Source: Diplosphaera chodatii
Taxonomy: Eukaryota > Chlorophyta > Trebouxiophyceae > Prasiolales > Stichococcaceae
NCBI GenBank assembly: GCA_032358165.1
Contig: JAALGY010000030.1
Coordinates: forward strand, 806,001 to 870,000
Direction: 5' to 3'
DNA length: 64,000 nucleotides
The notes under the pieces were generated by a model. That model searched no databases. It worked only from the letters and a program-made list of their open reading frames with translations, and was not told where the DNA came from. Shown here piece after piece: positions 14,001-24,062 of this stretch. A program made the position numbers and the translations under genes. Each line of letters starts with the position of its first letter. Within the stretch, counting starts at the first letter, position 1.

Positions 14001-17000
14001 GTAGCCTTTTCTTCATCTGACAAGAAAGGTGCAGTCAGGTGGTCACAAACTGTCGATCAATGGATAATGATCATCAGTATACTACAGCACTAGAACACCG
14101 AAGACAGGGATGCTACGGTCCTACAGGGGCTCGGGCCACCCAGCCGCCCTGCCGAAGGCGCGGTACGCGATGCCGTTCCTGCAGGCGCTGGGTGTGGTGA
14201 CGATGCGGCAGCTGCGCCTGACGCTGCGTGACAGTGCCGTCACCTACAGCCGTTGGATCCAGGCAGGCCTGACTGATCGGTGGTTGACAGCAGTGGCACT
14301 GCCTAAGCCTGGCTGTGATGCTCGGCCGCGTTTTATGTATGTGTCGTAGTATGTCTAAGTTTCCTTTGTATGAATGCAGGTCATCATAGTGGCACTTGTG
14401 ATTGGGTCAACTTTCTGGATGCTCGGCAACACCCCGGTGCGGATCCCAGACCTGCATTAGTGGTGTTCAAACAGCTGTGTGTGCTGTTTATTCGCTGCTA
14501 GTGTTGGTCAGACAGCTGATTACTTGCAGGATGACGCCCGCCTGTTCTTTGGCGTGACGTTTACATCCACGCTCTTCCTCGCCATGGGGTGAGTCAACCG
14601 TCCAGAAATTTGCCAGATGTCTCAGAGTCCCCCAGCCCTGCAGCGATCACAGGTGACATGCTGGGTCCCAGGTCGTTGCCCCAGATGGCAATCACATTGG
14701 AGGCGAAGAGCGTGTTCTACAAGCAGCGCAACAATCACATGTTCCACCCCTCTGTCTGGGTATGACAATTTCCAGACATGCTTTGTGATTTTATTGCGCC
14801 CACGGATGTGGACTGATTGAACATCCAGCAGAACAGCATCTCCATTGAAGTCAGAGACGTTGGTGATCCAGGAATGGCAGGGCACACTGACGTTGTTGAT
14901 CTGTGTTGCGACCCAGGCATTTGCAATGTCCGTTGCTCAGATACCATGGGCGATCATTGAGACGGCGCTGTTCACACTCATTCTATACTTCTTCGTTGGG
15001 TACTACCATGGCGCAGGTGAGACTGCATGATTCACGACAGCACTGACATGTGTGCAGAGCCATACATGTTTTTGCTGTGTTACGGGTGATATTCTATGTT
15101 TGCACGATGCAGGCTACTTTTTCTGCTTCTACTTGCTGAGCATCCTAGGTAACATTGCATACGCTTACATTGCTTCTGCACATGATGATATGTCATCTTG
15201 AGAGCTGTGTCAAGGGTGCTTAATAAAGGTGTAAATCATTTACCTTCTTGGCTGCAGGCATCCTGGCGATGTCGGCGTATTTCCGCCTGGTGGCCTGCAT
15301 AACACCGTCCTTGGTCATGGCCCAAATCTTTGGCGCCTTCACACTGCAGCTGCTCTGCATCACTTCTGGCTACGCCATTGTGCGTGGCTCCATCCCTGGC
15401 TAGTGTGGTCTGGTGTGCAGCGTGCTGTGTAGGGCCTCTTGCTGAGTCCCGTGAGGCACCACTGGTGCACTGCCCTCACACTGCATGATCTGGGTCACGC
15501 GCATGGGCAGGTACATTTGGGCCTACTGGCTGTCACCATTCGCCTACCTGATGCGTGGTGTAGTCATCAATGAGATGACGTCGCCGGCCTGGCGCACGCC
15601 GGTGACCACACCGGATGGCACCACCACCACGAGTGGCAATGTAAGTCTGCTGGCCATGCACGCACGAGAAGTCAAGCTGCAAAGTGAAGTTTGGCGCCTG
15701 TTCCTGCATGAGTCAAGATGGTATGAAGAAATGACAGGCAACTGGCTTCCTTGGCGCAGCTGGCACTAGAGTCATTTGACTTTCAGACACAGCGCTTGTG
15801 GATCTGGGTGTGCGTGGGCTATTTTGTTTTCCTGGTGCGTGTGCCACTGCCGGGTGGACTGGCTGTTTCGTGGAGACGACAACTATGCGGTGTCTGATCG
15901 AGAAGTAGGATGACCTGATGCTGAGAAATTCCACACTGTGTGTGGATGTGCAGTTTGTAGTCCTGACAGGACTCGGCGCTGTGGCGCTGCAGATGCTCAG
16001 CCCACCATGCGCAAAGGTACCGTTCCTGCCGCCACCAGGCTGGCCACTGTGTAACAAACATACGACATACAGCATCAGTGCTTGTGAAGCTGCATTCGTG
16101 GGTCACATCATGCTGACTGAAATCGTCCTCTCTCTGCAGCCGACGATTGCAGGTCAATCTGCCTTTAGTACAGAAGAGGAATGCACCCGCCGCCGCCGTC
16201 TGGGTTGCCTGAAATGTGAACAAAACATAGCACATGACACATTTGTGGAGCGCGATTGCAGGCTTAGTCTGCAGAACTTGCCAACCATATTGTCTGATGA
16301 GGCATGTGGGATGTTCCCATAATTCATCAGTATTTGACGAGAGCACCATGTCTGTGTTCTGCAGTGGCAGACATCTGCTGTCACAAGCATGCAGCTGCCA
16401 AAGACCAAGAGACTGTAGAGGGTGGAGGCGAGGCAGCACAAGAGGCAACGCTGCCCTTCGAGCCGATCACTCTGGTGTGTCGGCACCTGCGCTACTTTGT
16501 GGACGCACCCAAGGGTGCGCTTCCCTTTGAAACATCGTATCAATTGTGGCCCAGCGGCAAGGTATGGGTCTGCGCAACATCAGAGGGGCTCGGGCGCTGT
16601 TGCGTCGCCACCTGTTGAGTTTAACATGTTTACCGTGTGCCAGGTGTGTCAAAGGCCCGGCTGCAGGAGAGCTCAAGGCCTGGGAAGCTGGAGCTCCTGA
16701 AGGTACTGCCAATTGCACGTTGCTATGCCGCATGACATTGGAGACAATTCGCATGCTGCGCTACCAATCCTGCGAGCATGTAAGCACAGCATTCCAAAGG
16801 TTTGGCGGATGGGTCATTGCAGGGCCTGACGCTGACGTGTCGCCCCGGTGTGTTGACCGCATTAATGGGCGGTTCTGGCGCCGGCAAGACCACACTCATG
16901 GATGTGAGTACCAGTGGGAGGGCGACTGCTCGCCATTTGACATCGACATTTCATAGCGTATCATAGCTGCTTTCGATGAGCGACTTCCTCTGGTGCACAG

Positions 17001-17709
17001 GTGATTGCGGGTCGCAAGACCCAGGGACATCCTGATCAATGGGCACCCGAAGATGCAGGCAACATGGGCTCGTGCCATCGGACACGTCGAGCAGACAGGC
17101 AAGCGGACAACACATGCTTGCAGTTGTTAACGTCTACATGAGTGGTTGTATCGCCTGTAAGTTCTGCCCATCAAGGCATTCAGTGACATACCAACCACTG
17201 GTCATGCCTGTGCAGACATCCATTCGTCGTCTTCCACCGTGGCGGAGGCCCTGTACTTCAGTGCAAGGCTTCGGCTGTCCAAGGAGAACACGGATGCTCA
17301 GGTGCACTTGGCGCTCACGCTGCATAGCTCAAGCCAGCATGGAGCTCATGCAGGCTCAGGCCGACTTGTGCCAGGCACGGCAAAGTAGACGGATACCGCA
17401 GATGCTGGATGCACATGGCTCGCAGGTGCGCCGCCATGTCGAGGAGGTCATGAAGGTGGTGGAACTGGACGTGCTGCGGGACTCGCTGGTCGGCGTGCCG
17501 GGGCAGAGCGGCCTGAGCGTCGAGGCCCGCAAGCGCCTGTCCATCGCCGTCGAGCAGGCGAGCAGCACCTCTTGCACTCCTTGTAAATTTCCATTTGATT
17601 TGCATGTTCAAACAAACAAGCAATTTGGTCGTGGAAACGACGGGTTGGCCCAGTGTTTCTTGGCAGGTGGCAAACCCGGCGGTCATCTTCATGGATGAGC
17701 CCACCTCAG

Positions 17710-17788
17710 GTACGCACTTGGCATCCCTGCACCAGTCTGGCTCGTGTCCTACAAGAGAGTGGCATGAGTTTCATGGAGCGCTGCGCAG
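17710..17788 (+). other. Copy-2-specific intron inside the NBD2 Walker B/D-loop
   Basis: 79-nt interval (starts gtacgc, ends gcgcag) that splits EPTS-GLDAR between the first and second base of the Gly codon. Joining the flanks restores [10 protein letters not shown]. In copy 1 this motif is uninterrupted (about 6454-6480). The surrounding exon sequence is an AG|G proto-splice site. Confidence 0.75.
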
Positions 17789-19396
17789 GACTGGATGCGC
17801 GGGCGGCTGTGATCGTCATGCACGCCATCAAGAACATCAGCAAGGGCGGGCGCACGATTCTTGTGACCATCCACCAGCCCAGCATCGGTGACAGCTTGTA
17901 CATGAATGGTGATGCATACTTCACTCCTCAAAGCTTTGCAGCAACCACTGCTTATGGCTGCCTTGATGGACTGCAGAGATCTTCGAGGCCTTTGACGCCC
18001 TGGTCCTGCTGCAAGCCGGCGGCCGGGTGAGCCCAACCCCTCCATACTGACCCACATACGAAATGCATCTGGTGGTTGCAAAACCCACTCACACGTCTGC
18101 GCTCGTGCAGATGACGTATTGCGGCCCACTTGGCGAGGGCAGCAGCACGCTGATTGCTTGGCTGTCCGCCGTGCCGGGGGTGCACCCCATCCACCCTGGC
18201 GCCAACCCCGCCACCTGGATGCTGGTGCGTGCACGTGTCAGGCTGCACCCTCTGCCGAACACAGCACAATGCTGCTGGACGAACGATGCCTGCCTGCTAT
18301 GTTGCTACCTGAACAGCCGCTGAGGCGGTGGCTGCCATCACTGCAGGAGGTCACAGGCGGCTCGCAGGCCATCTCCGCAAAGGCGTCGGATGTGGACTTC
18401 CCCACCTACTACAAGGTGCCCTGCTCAGCCATGCTAGCAATGTGATGACACCACAGTTTGGTCACGATTATTTCTTTTCACGTGAGATTTGGCCTGTCAT
18501 GCACCACAAATACACAACAGCTCCTGAAGCGCCAGCTGTGTTCGACATGCAGGGCAGCCAGTTGGCCATGGACAACGAGGCAGAAGCGGCGCAGCTGGCC
18601 GCCGAGCTCCCGCAGAAGCACCAGCCGCTGGTCAACAAGACGCGCTATGCGACACCACTCTCGATCCAGATGCGGCAGCTGATGCGGCGCTTCCTGCTCG
18701 TCTACTGGCGCAGCCCCGCCTACAATGTAATATCTCAATGAACGCCTGCTGACGTGTGATGCGTGCATGTGAACGTCCATGTTCCAGTTGTCCCGTGACT
18801 TTCAGTACAGACATGATGGGGGCCTTCTGCGTCCAGGTGACACGGCTGTTCATGACGGTCATCATCGCACTGCTCTATGTAAGTTTCTTCCACCTGGCGT
18901 GCTGTGTCCCCACCTACGTCTGATTGAGCACTTGAATCAACAGGACACAGAGCTGTCTTGGTTCCAAGGGTGTCGGCTGTCACATGCAGGGCACAATGTA
19001 TCTTAACAAGGGTCAGGTGCACTCCGGGCTGCACCTTGTGTGCACCATGCTCTTTAGTTGCTGTGCTGTCCCTCTCGTGGGCTGGAGTGCAGCAAGCCAC
19101 CTACAGAAGTGTCAACCTGCATCTTGCTGACCGCAGCTTTCGGCAACCAACGCCTCAGCAACAGACGTGCAGAATGTGATGGGCGTGCTGTATTCTGCGA
19201 CAAATTTCCAAGGGATCTTCAACTGCATGTCGGCCATGCCAGGTGCATAGCCACACCTCCACCTCTGCACCGATTGTAGCACTCGGCATGTTCACTATAA
19301 ATATGTGACCTGTCCATCATATGGTGCAGTTGTGGGTATTGAGCGGAATGTGTATTACCGGGAGCGAGCATCCGCTATGTACAGCTCGGTGCCATA

Positions 19397-19406
19397 CTCA
19401 GCTGCG
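19397..19406 (+). repeat. Left copy of 10-bp target-site duplication
   Basis: CTCAGCTGCG within the TMD2 exon reading VPYSAA. The same ten bases recur at 22293-22302, after which the ABC transporter exon resumes. Confidence 0.75.
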
Positions 19407-19556
19407 CTTTTTTTGTCAGGTGCCCACCAAATGCTTGCATGCACACACGCATGACCAGTCAGGCTGTGTGACAATGTGCACGCATGCAGACAACCAGTGT
19501 CTGTACGTTTTGGAAGCAACATTGCAAGTGAAGCAGCAGCACCAAGTAGTACAAAC

Positions 19557-20039
19557 TCACTCGTCATGGAGCTGTCGGACTCTGGCATGAACCATGCGCT
19601 TCGGCACGGCATCTTTAGCGATCTTGCCGTTGCTGCCGCCCGCTGCCGTGGACTGTTGCTGCATCGCTGCACCCTTTCGCTTGGTGCTGGTTGGTCTGTG
19701 GAGCCTGGCCTTGAGGCAGAAGCCATTCAGGCCCGGGCTCCAGCCAGGCGGCTTGGAACCGCTGCCATCAAAACGCTGCAGCTCCCCCAGCATATCTCGC
19801 AGCATTACCATCATGTGACCCTCGAGCACATCTATCAAGACGATGCTGTTTTCGCCTTTGACACCCAGCTCATCCAGGATCAAGCGCTCAAGAGCATCGA
19901 GGCTGCTGCTTTTGCCGATGAAAAAAGCCGCCATCAGAGCTTGCGCCTGTGTCAATGTGCGGCCCTTCGACACGCAAGCCATAATTCCTTCATCATCGGC
20001 ATCGGGCCTGATCACCAGGTTGGGCATGGTGCTTGACAC
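19557..20039 (-). CDS. Hypothetical 160-aa open reading frame inside the insertion
   Basis: Open frame from an ATG at 20039 to a stop at 19557. The N-terminal half is mixed acidic and hydrophobic (NLVIRPDADDEG, LDALERLILDELG). The C-terminal third is basic and low in complexity (STKRKGAAMQQQ). I do not recognise a family. It could be an exon or a remnant of the element's coding sequence, or a chance frame. Confidence 0.3.
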   Translation of the reverse strand: MSSTMPNLVIRPDADDEGIMACVSKGRTLTQAQALMAAFFIGKSSSLDALERLILDELGVKGENSIVLIDVLEGHMMVMLRDMLGELQRFDGSGSKPPGWSPGLNGFCLKARLHRPTSTKRKGAAMQQQSTAAGGSNGKIAKDAVPKRMVHARVRQLHDE

Positions 20040-20266
20040 CGGGCTCAGGATGGCTTTCGTTCACTCAGGAGGCACCGCCTGCGCAACCACGCTGCACCTA
20101 CTGTGATACAGGCACACTTTATCGATGATATGACGCTAGTCAAACTCAACAGGCGAAGCAGAAATGTTTGTGAACTGCCAGGGAAGCGCAGCACGGCCGC
20201 AGCACGGTCATCGAGAGCTTCCTCAGCTTCCGTCAGCTTCCCTTAGTCACCCAGCAAGGCTTTTGC

Positions 20267-22300
20267 ATGCATGATGCATCAACATCCGGCGATGTGTTCC
20301 ACACGCACGAGCCTGTTGCGCTGAGTATGGTTTCCGTCTGCATTCAACCAAGCGTCAGATGGCGCCGCCGTTCATTGAGATTTGTGGTATCGTGCATAGA
20401 GCACCAGGGGTTGCCACACAGAGAGGTACGGGTGCAAAGGTTGCACCAGCCAGCAGACTTGGGGTCACACATCATCTCTACGCATGCCATGTTGGATGCA
20501 GGCAAGCTGGACGCTAAGTCAGGCGTGTGCAGTGCCACCAGCTTCGCCAGCAAGCACCCCGCCATGCAGGCTGCGCTGCCAGCATGGTTGAATTGTCAGG
20601 TGCCAGTGGTCATCACGCGCTGCGGGGCAATCGACAGGCGTTTGCTGCAGCAGATACAGAGGACCTGCCACACAGGTGCCAGACGCACAGGTGGCACGCC
20701 GCCTGCAGCAGCTTGGGCGGCGGCAACGCTATGTGCTGCAGCATGCTTATCTGTCAGCAGCACCTTACCCTTGTCAACAGGGACCGTGTGTCGGGTAGGT
20801 GTGCTTGCACACGAGCAGCGTTGTGTCGAGGCATTCCCCGGATCTCCCAGCCTGCAGCATCATGCCACGCGCTTGGTGCCGCGGCAGCAACGCCGCTATC
20901 TACAGGACTGCGGCAGCATCCGACGACTACTGATGTTGATCTGCAGATCCGCCCGGCATGCCCCGCGGCCCCGGTCCCAGTCCAGTCGGCTACATCATGA
21001 TCGAAGGGCTTCATGCCCACATCAACCGGCTACTGGTTGGCACATGCTGCTCCCCGGCACTGGCCAGCGCCATTGTCGACCCGCGGTTTGGCCTCTGGAA
21101 TGATGCAGCCCGCGTGCGCAATGGCGGCTCACTGTGCCTGCCCACCAAAGATTGGTACATCTTGCAGCAGCGGGTTGACCAGGCCAACGCTCTGAACTGG
21201 CCCAACCCAGTTCCAGAGCTACCATCAGTGCCGCGCACACAGCACACAGCAGAGATGTCCACATTTGCCTACCAGCCTACTGCAGCAGAACCGCCGCTGT
21301 GCAGATCCTCCAGGTTCACCAGCCCATACTGACAGCACAGGCCAGTACACTGCTTTCGGCGTCTCAGCCAGCACAGCACAGCCGGAGCCGGTGCTCTCTT
21401 GAAGAGCTAGTTTGACGCTGCCGACACATCGCTGCCAGCCAGGGACATAGCATTGTCCCTCATCCCCGATGATCAGCTTAAGGCGCTGTCAGGTACCACA
21501 TTACTGTCGTGTTGACTGATGCTGATATGTGCAAGCAGCTGCGAACGTGAGTTCATTTGTTCAAGCTTGTGCACTGCTGCAGGCGCCGACATCGGGCTGC
21601 TGGACCCCATAGGAGAGGACAACAGCATAGCTGCTCAGCACGGTCTGTTCGGTTGCTGGGCACATGACTCCACTGTTTTGTGCTTGAATTGCATGAGCCA
21701 CCCTCGATCAACTATGTTTTGCCATGCATGCAGCCACTGACGTGCGACAGTCAGGTGCGGCAGTGGCTGATCAGCTCGCAACAACGGCAGCTGAGCCCGA
21801 GGCACCACAAGCACTCGACACGCTTGCCAGCACACCACTGGAGGCGCGCAGCAGGCAGTGTGCAGCACCAAGTCAGCCTGCAAGGCGGCCAGGTGATGCT
21901 TGTAGTGTGACACATCTTGCTTGCTGTGCCAGCCAGCATAGTTTGCTTTTTGCTGCTGAGGAGTAGCAATCGATTGCTCCCTTCTTGCAGGCTGGCCAAC
22001 TTTTGTTGCTCTGTTTCTTGCAGATATGAAGCAGAATCCGAGAAACACCAAGAGCTTTGCGCAATCACGCCGTCCCTGATGGTGACCTTGACATCAGGGA
22101 CGGCGTGACACGGTGCAACTCGGACAACGGCAAGCGCAATGATCCCTTTCTCAGGTGTGCTCCTCCGCTTACTCTGACACTGTTATTCGGTACAGTTTGA
22201 TGCCAAGTGGCAGCCGCGAACAGAGTATTGGGTGCGTGTTTATCTTCAGGGAGTGTCACCCCACACCAATGAAAGTCTGGCGGTCATGCCACCTCAGCTG
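20267..22300 (+). pseudogene. Broken plus-strand coding remnants of the insertion
   Basis: Protein-like segments in shifting plus-strand frames suggest a decayed gene or intron-split exons. One segment around 20425-20445 reads RYGCKGC, Cys-rich like a zinc ribbon. The next (about 20545-20660) reads FASKHPAMQAALPAWL followed by AIDRRLLQQIQR. This arrangement resembles the DUF6729-type zinc-finger proteins found in some algal and fungal element-like families, but that is a resemblance from memory only. Later segments are VDPRFGLWNDAARVRNGG (about 21076-21129) and KWQPRTEYWVRVYL (about 22205-22246). No continuous reading frame joins them. Confidence 0.35.
22065..22108. repeat. Perfect 17-bp inverted repeat, 10-nt loop
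   Basis: Arms TCACGCCGTCCCTGATG (22065-22081) and its exact reverse complement (22092-22108) flank a 10-nt spacer. It lies 185 bp inside the right end of the insertion. Such a stem could be an internal palindrome of the element or a cruciform-forming site. No role is shown. Confidence 0.85.
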
Positions 22301-22302
22301 CG
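22293..22302 (+). repeat. Right copy of 10-bp target-site duplication
   Basis: CTCAGCTGCG immediately before ATTGCCTTCGTGGAG, which continues the transporter reading (IAFVE). Partner of the copy at 19397-19406. Confidence 0.75.
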
Positions 22303-23790
22303 ATTGCCTTCGTGGAGGTGAGGCTATCACTGCAATTACATTGTCTATTGCAGTGGCGACGACGTCACCAGATCAGCGTCATGATTGTTGTGATACTGAA
22401 ACATGGATGAAGTGCAAAGGCAACCTGTATGGCTTTGCTTCTGCTTGTGCAGGTGCCATACATCCTGGTGCAATCGGTGCTTTTCACCTGCATCAGCTAC
22501 TACCTCATCAGTGCGCACAACCCTCAACTGTTAGCTGCAGCTCTCCACCAATAGTCCTGTGCCCCGTTACTAGCCCCCTAATAACTGGCGAGCTGACAGT
22601 GCAAGACTTCACTGGCTCACCCACATGCAGACTTTGCCCATGGAGCGGCGCACTTTTTCTTCTTCCTGTTGGTAAGCGCTTGACGCCTTCACAGGCCAAT
22701 ACAGGGCGCCCTGCTCTGCTCAGGGACATAGGATGGTTCAATGCAGGTCGAGGCCCCGCTGTGAGTGCTCAAAGATGTGGTCCAACGTATGAGATACTCA
22801 ACTTCACATGGGCTTGCAGGTCTTCACGCTCAATCTGATGCTCTACACAATCTTTGGGCAGTTCATTGTGTTCATCACGCCATCCATTCAAACGGCTCAG
22901 CTCGCAAGTTCAGGTGTTTGCAGTGTGCAGTGCTCAACTGCCTTGCCTGTACAACTGTGCAACCGTGCGCCGCTTGCACACGTCAGCTGTGCTGGCACTG
23001 CTGAAGTGTGCAGGAGCCCTGCGCACCCTGCAAACGACCTTCCGATTGTAGCTGATGTTAAAGAGCGGCCACCTTTTGAAAAATCTTCTCAATCCCTGCA
23101 GGTTTCAACGAGATGTGGCAGGTATAGCATGATCGAACGTGCTGCACATGATGTGATTTGTAGTAGTGTAACCAAGGCACAGCGCGTGCTACTTTGTCAA
23201 TCTGGCACTGCCTGCTGACGAGTGCTTTCCCTTGCAGATGTTCAATGGGTTCGTGATATCCTACCCTTATCTTCCTGTGTACTGGAAGTGGGCAAACAGG
23301 CAAGCCATGTGCAATCGTCCGTACGTAGCAGGTTTTGGGTCACAGCCTGTTCAGAATGCCTGACCGACGTATGCTGTGTCCGCAGAATCACGCCCACGAC
23401 GTGGGTGCTGCAGGCGCTAGCAAGCGACCAGCTAGGCAATGTCAACACCCCAATCACCAACTTCGCTGGTGCGCTTTGCCCTCTGCACATCTGCCACTGC
23501 TGCTGAAGCAAAGCCATGTTGCGAGCTGCTCTGACCACGATTTTTTGTCTCAGGCCAACCCACGACGGTGTCAGCGTTCTTAGAGTCATACTTCGACTAC
23601 AAATACAACTTCAGATGGCGTTGCGTCCTGATTCTTGGTGAGTGCTGCAGAAACAAAGCAGATGTGCACCTGACGCATGTATGTGCTGACGACTCATGTT
23701 GCTGTCCCTGCGAATGCAGCGTCCTTCATCGTTTTCTTCCGGGTTGGCTCGGTCCTGGCGCTGAGGTACCTCAACTGGCAGAAGCGCTAG

Positions 23791-24062
23791 ATATAGACAC
23801 AGTGTTTATAAACTTCTCAGTGCTTGTCAACTTGATACTCGGCAGTCCTCCATGATCATCGCCCTTCAGCTGCTCTTGTGCTTACAACTGCCAGATGTGT
23901 CGACAACCGGATTTGACAGGACAATGAATTGTCGTGTGGTTTGTTCCGTTCGTTTCGTCTTGTTCCCTGTGGCTGTAAACAACGCATTGTATGTCTTCAT
24001 CGGCAATCTGCTTGTTCTGTGCTGAGGGCAGGCCCTGCAGTTTGTGCCGCCTCAATCACGCC
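23791..24062. promoter_or_regulatory. Convergent 3' region of ABC copy 2 and CDC6 with candidate poly(A) signals
   Basis: 272 bp between two facing stop codons. TGTAA occurs on the plus strand at 23974-23978 (after the ABC copy) and on the minus strand at 23882-23886 (after CDC6, read as TTACA on the plus strand). If both are used, the two 3' UTRs overlap by about 90 bp. Confidence 0.45.

Larger units (their letters stand above)
19407..22302. mobile_element. 2.9-kb insertion in the TMD2 exon of ABC copy 2, degenerate mobile-element candidate
   Basis: The exon for [18 protein letters not shown] stops after CTCAGCTGCG (19397-19406) and resumes after a second CTCAGCTGCG (22293-22302) with IAFVEV. 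Copy 1 is continuous here. The 2,896-bp insert plus a 10-bp direct repeat is the footprint of transposition. The left end begins with C then seven T, which would be a short A-tail if the element lies on the minus strand. I see no clear terminal inverted repeat. Inside are broken open frames on the plus strand, an unrelated 160-aa open frame on the minus strand, and a perfect inverted repeat near the right end. The class of element is undecided: a decayed DNA transposon or a LINE-like copy are both possible. Confidence 0.7.
11072..23790 (+). pseudogene. Full-size PDR-type ABC transporter, tandem copy 2, probably a disrupted pseudogene
   Basis: Tandem duplicate of copy 1 with the same NBD1-TMD1-NBD2-TMD2 order. 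NBD1 Walker A is at 11607-11630, signature VSGGERKR at about 12817-12840, Walker B LLMDE at about 12984-12998. NBD2 Walker A is at 16868-16891, LSVEARKR at about 17514-17537, Walker B FMDEPTS at about 17689-17709. The reading frame ends LNWQKR at the TAG of 23788-23790. Three lesions argue against function. First, 14 nt are missing relative to copy 1 at about 17027-17028 (VIAGRKTQG is followed by a frame change). Second, the conserved Trp codon of IPGW-YIWAYW reads TAG (15401-15403) across the expected splice junction. Third, a 2.9-kb insertion splits TMD2 at 19407-22302. Most other exons are well conserved, so the decay is recent, or the locus has assembly errors. No first exon was found. Confidence 0.8.

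Noticed and set aside
18328..18420. Near-identical ABC segments in both copies taken as an assembly duplication
   Set aside because: Exons are alike, but most introns differ in length and sequence, and intron positions differ, so two real loci are more likely.
22065..22108. Hairpin as a rho-independent terminator
   Set aside because: The genome is eukaryotic and no T-run follows the stem.
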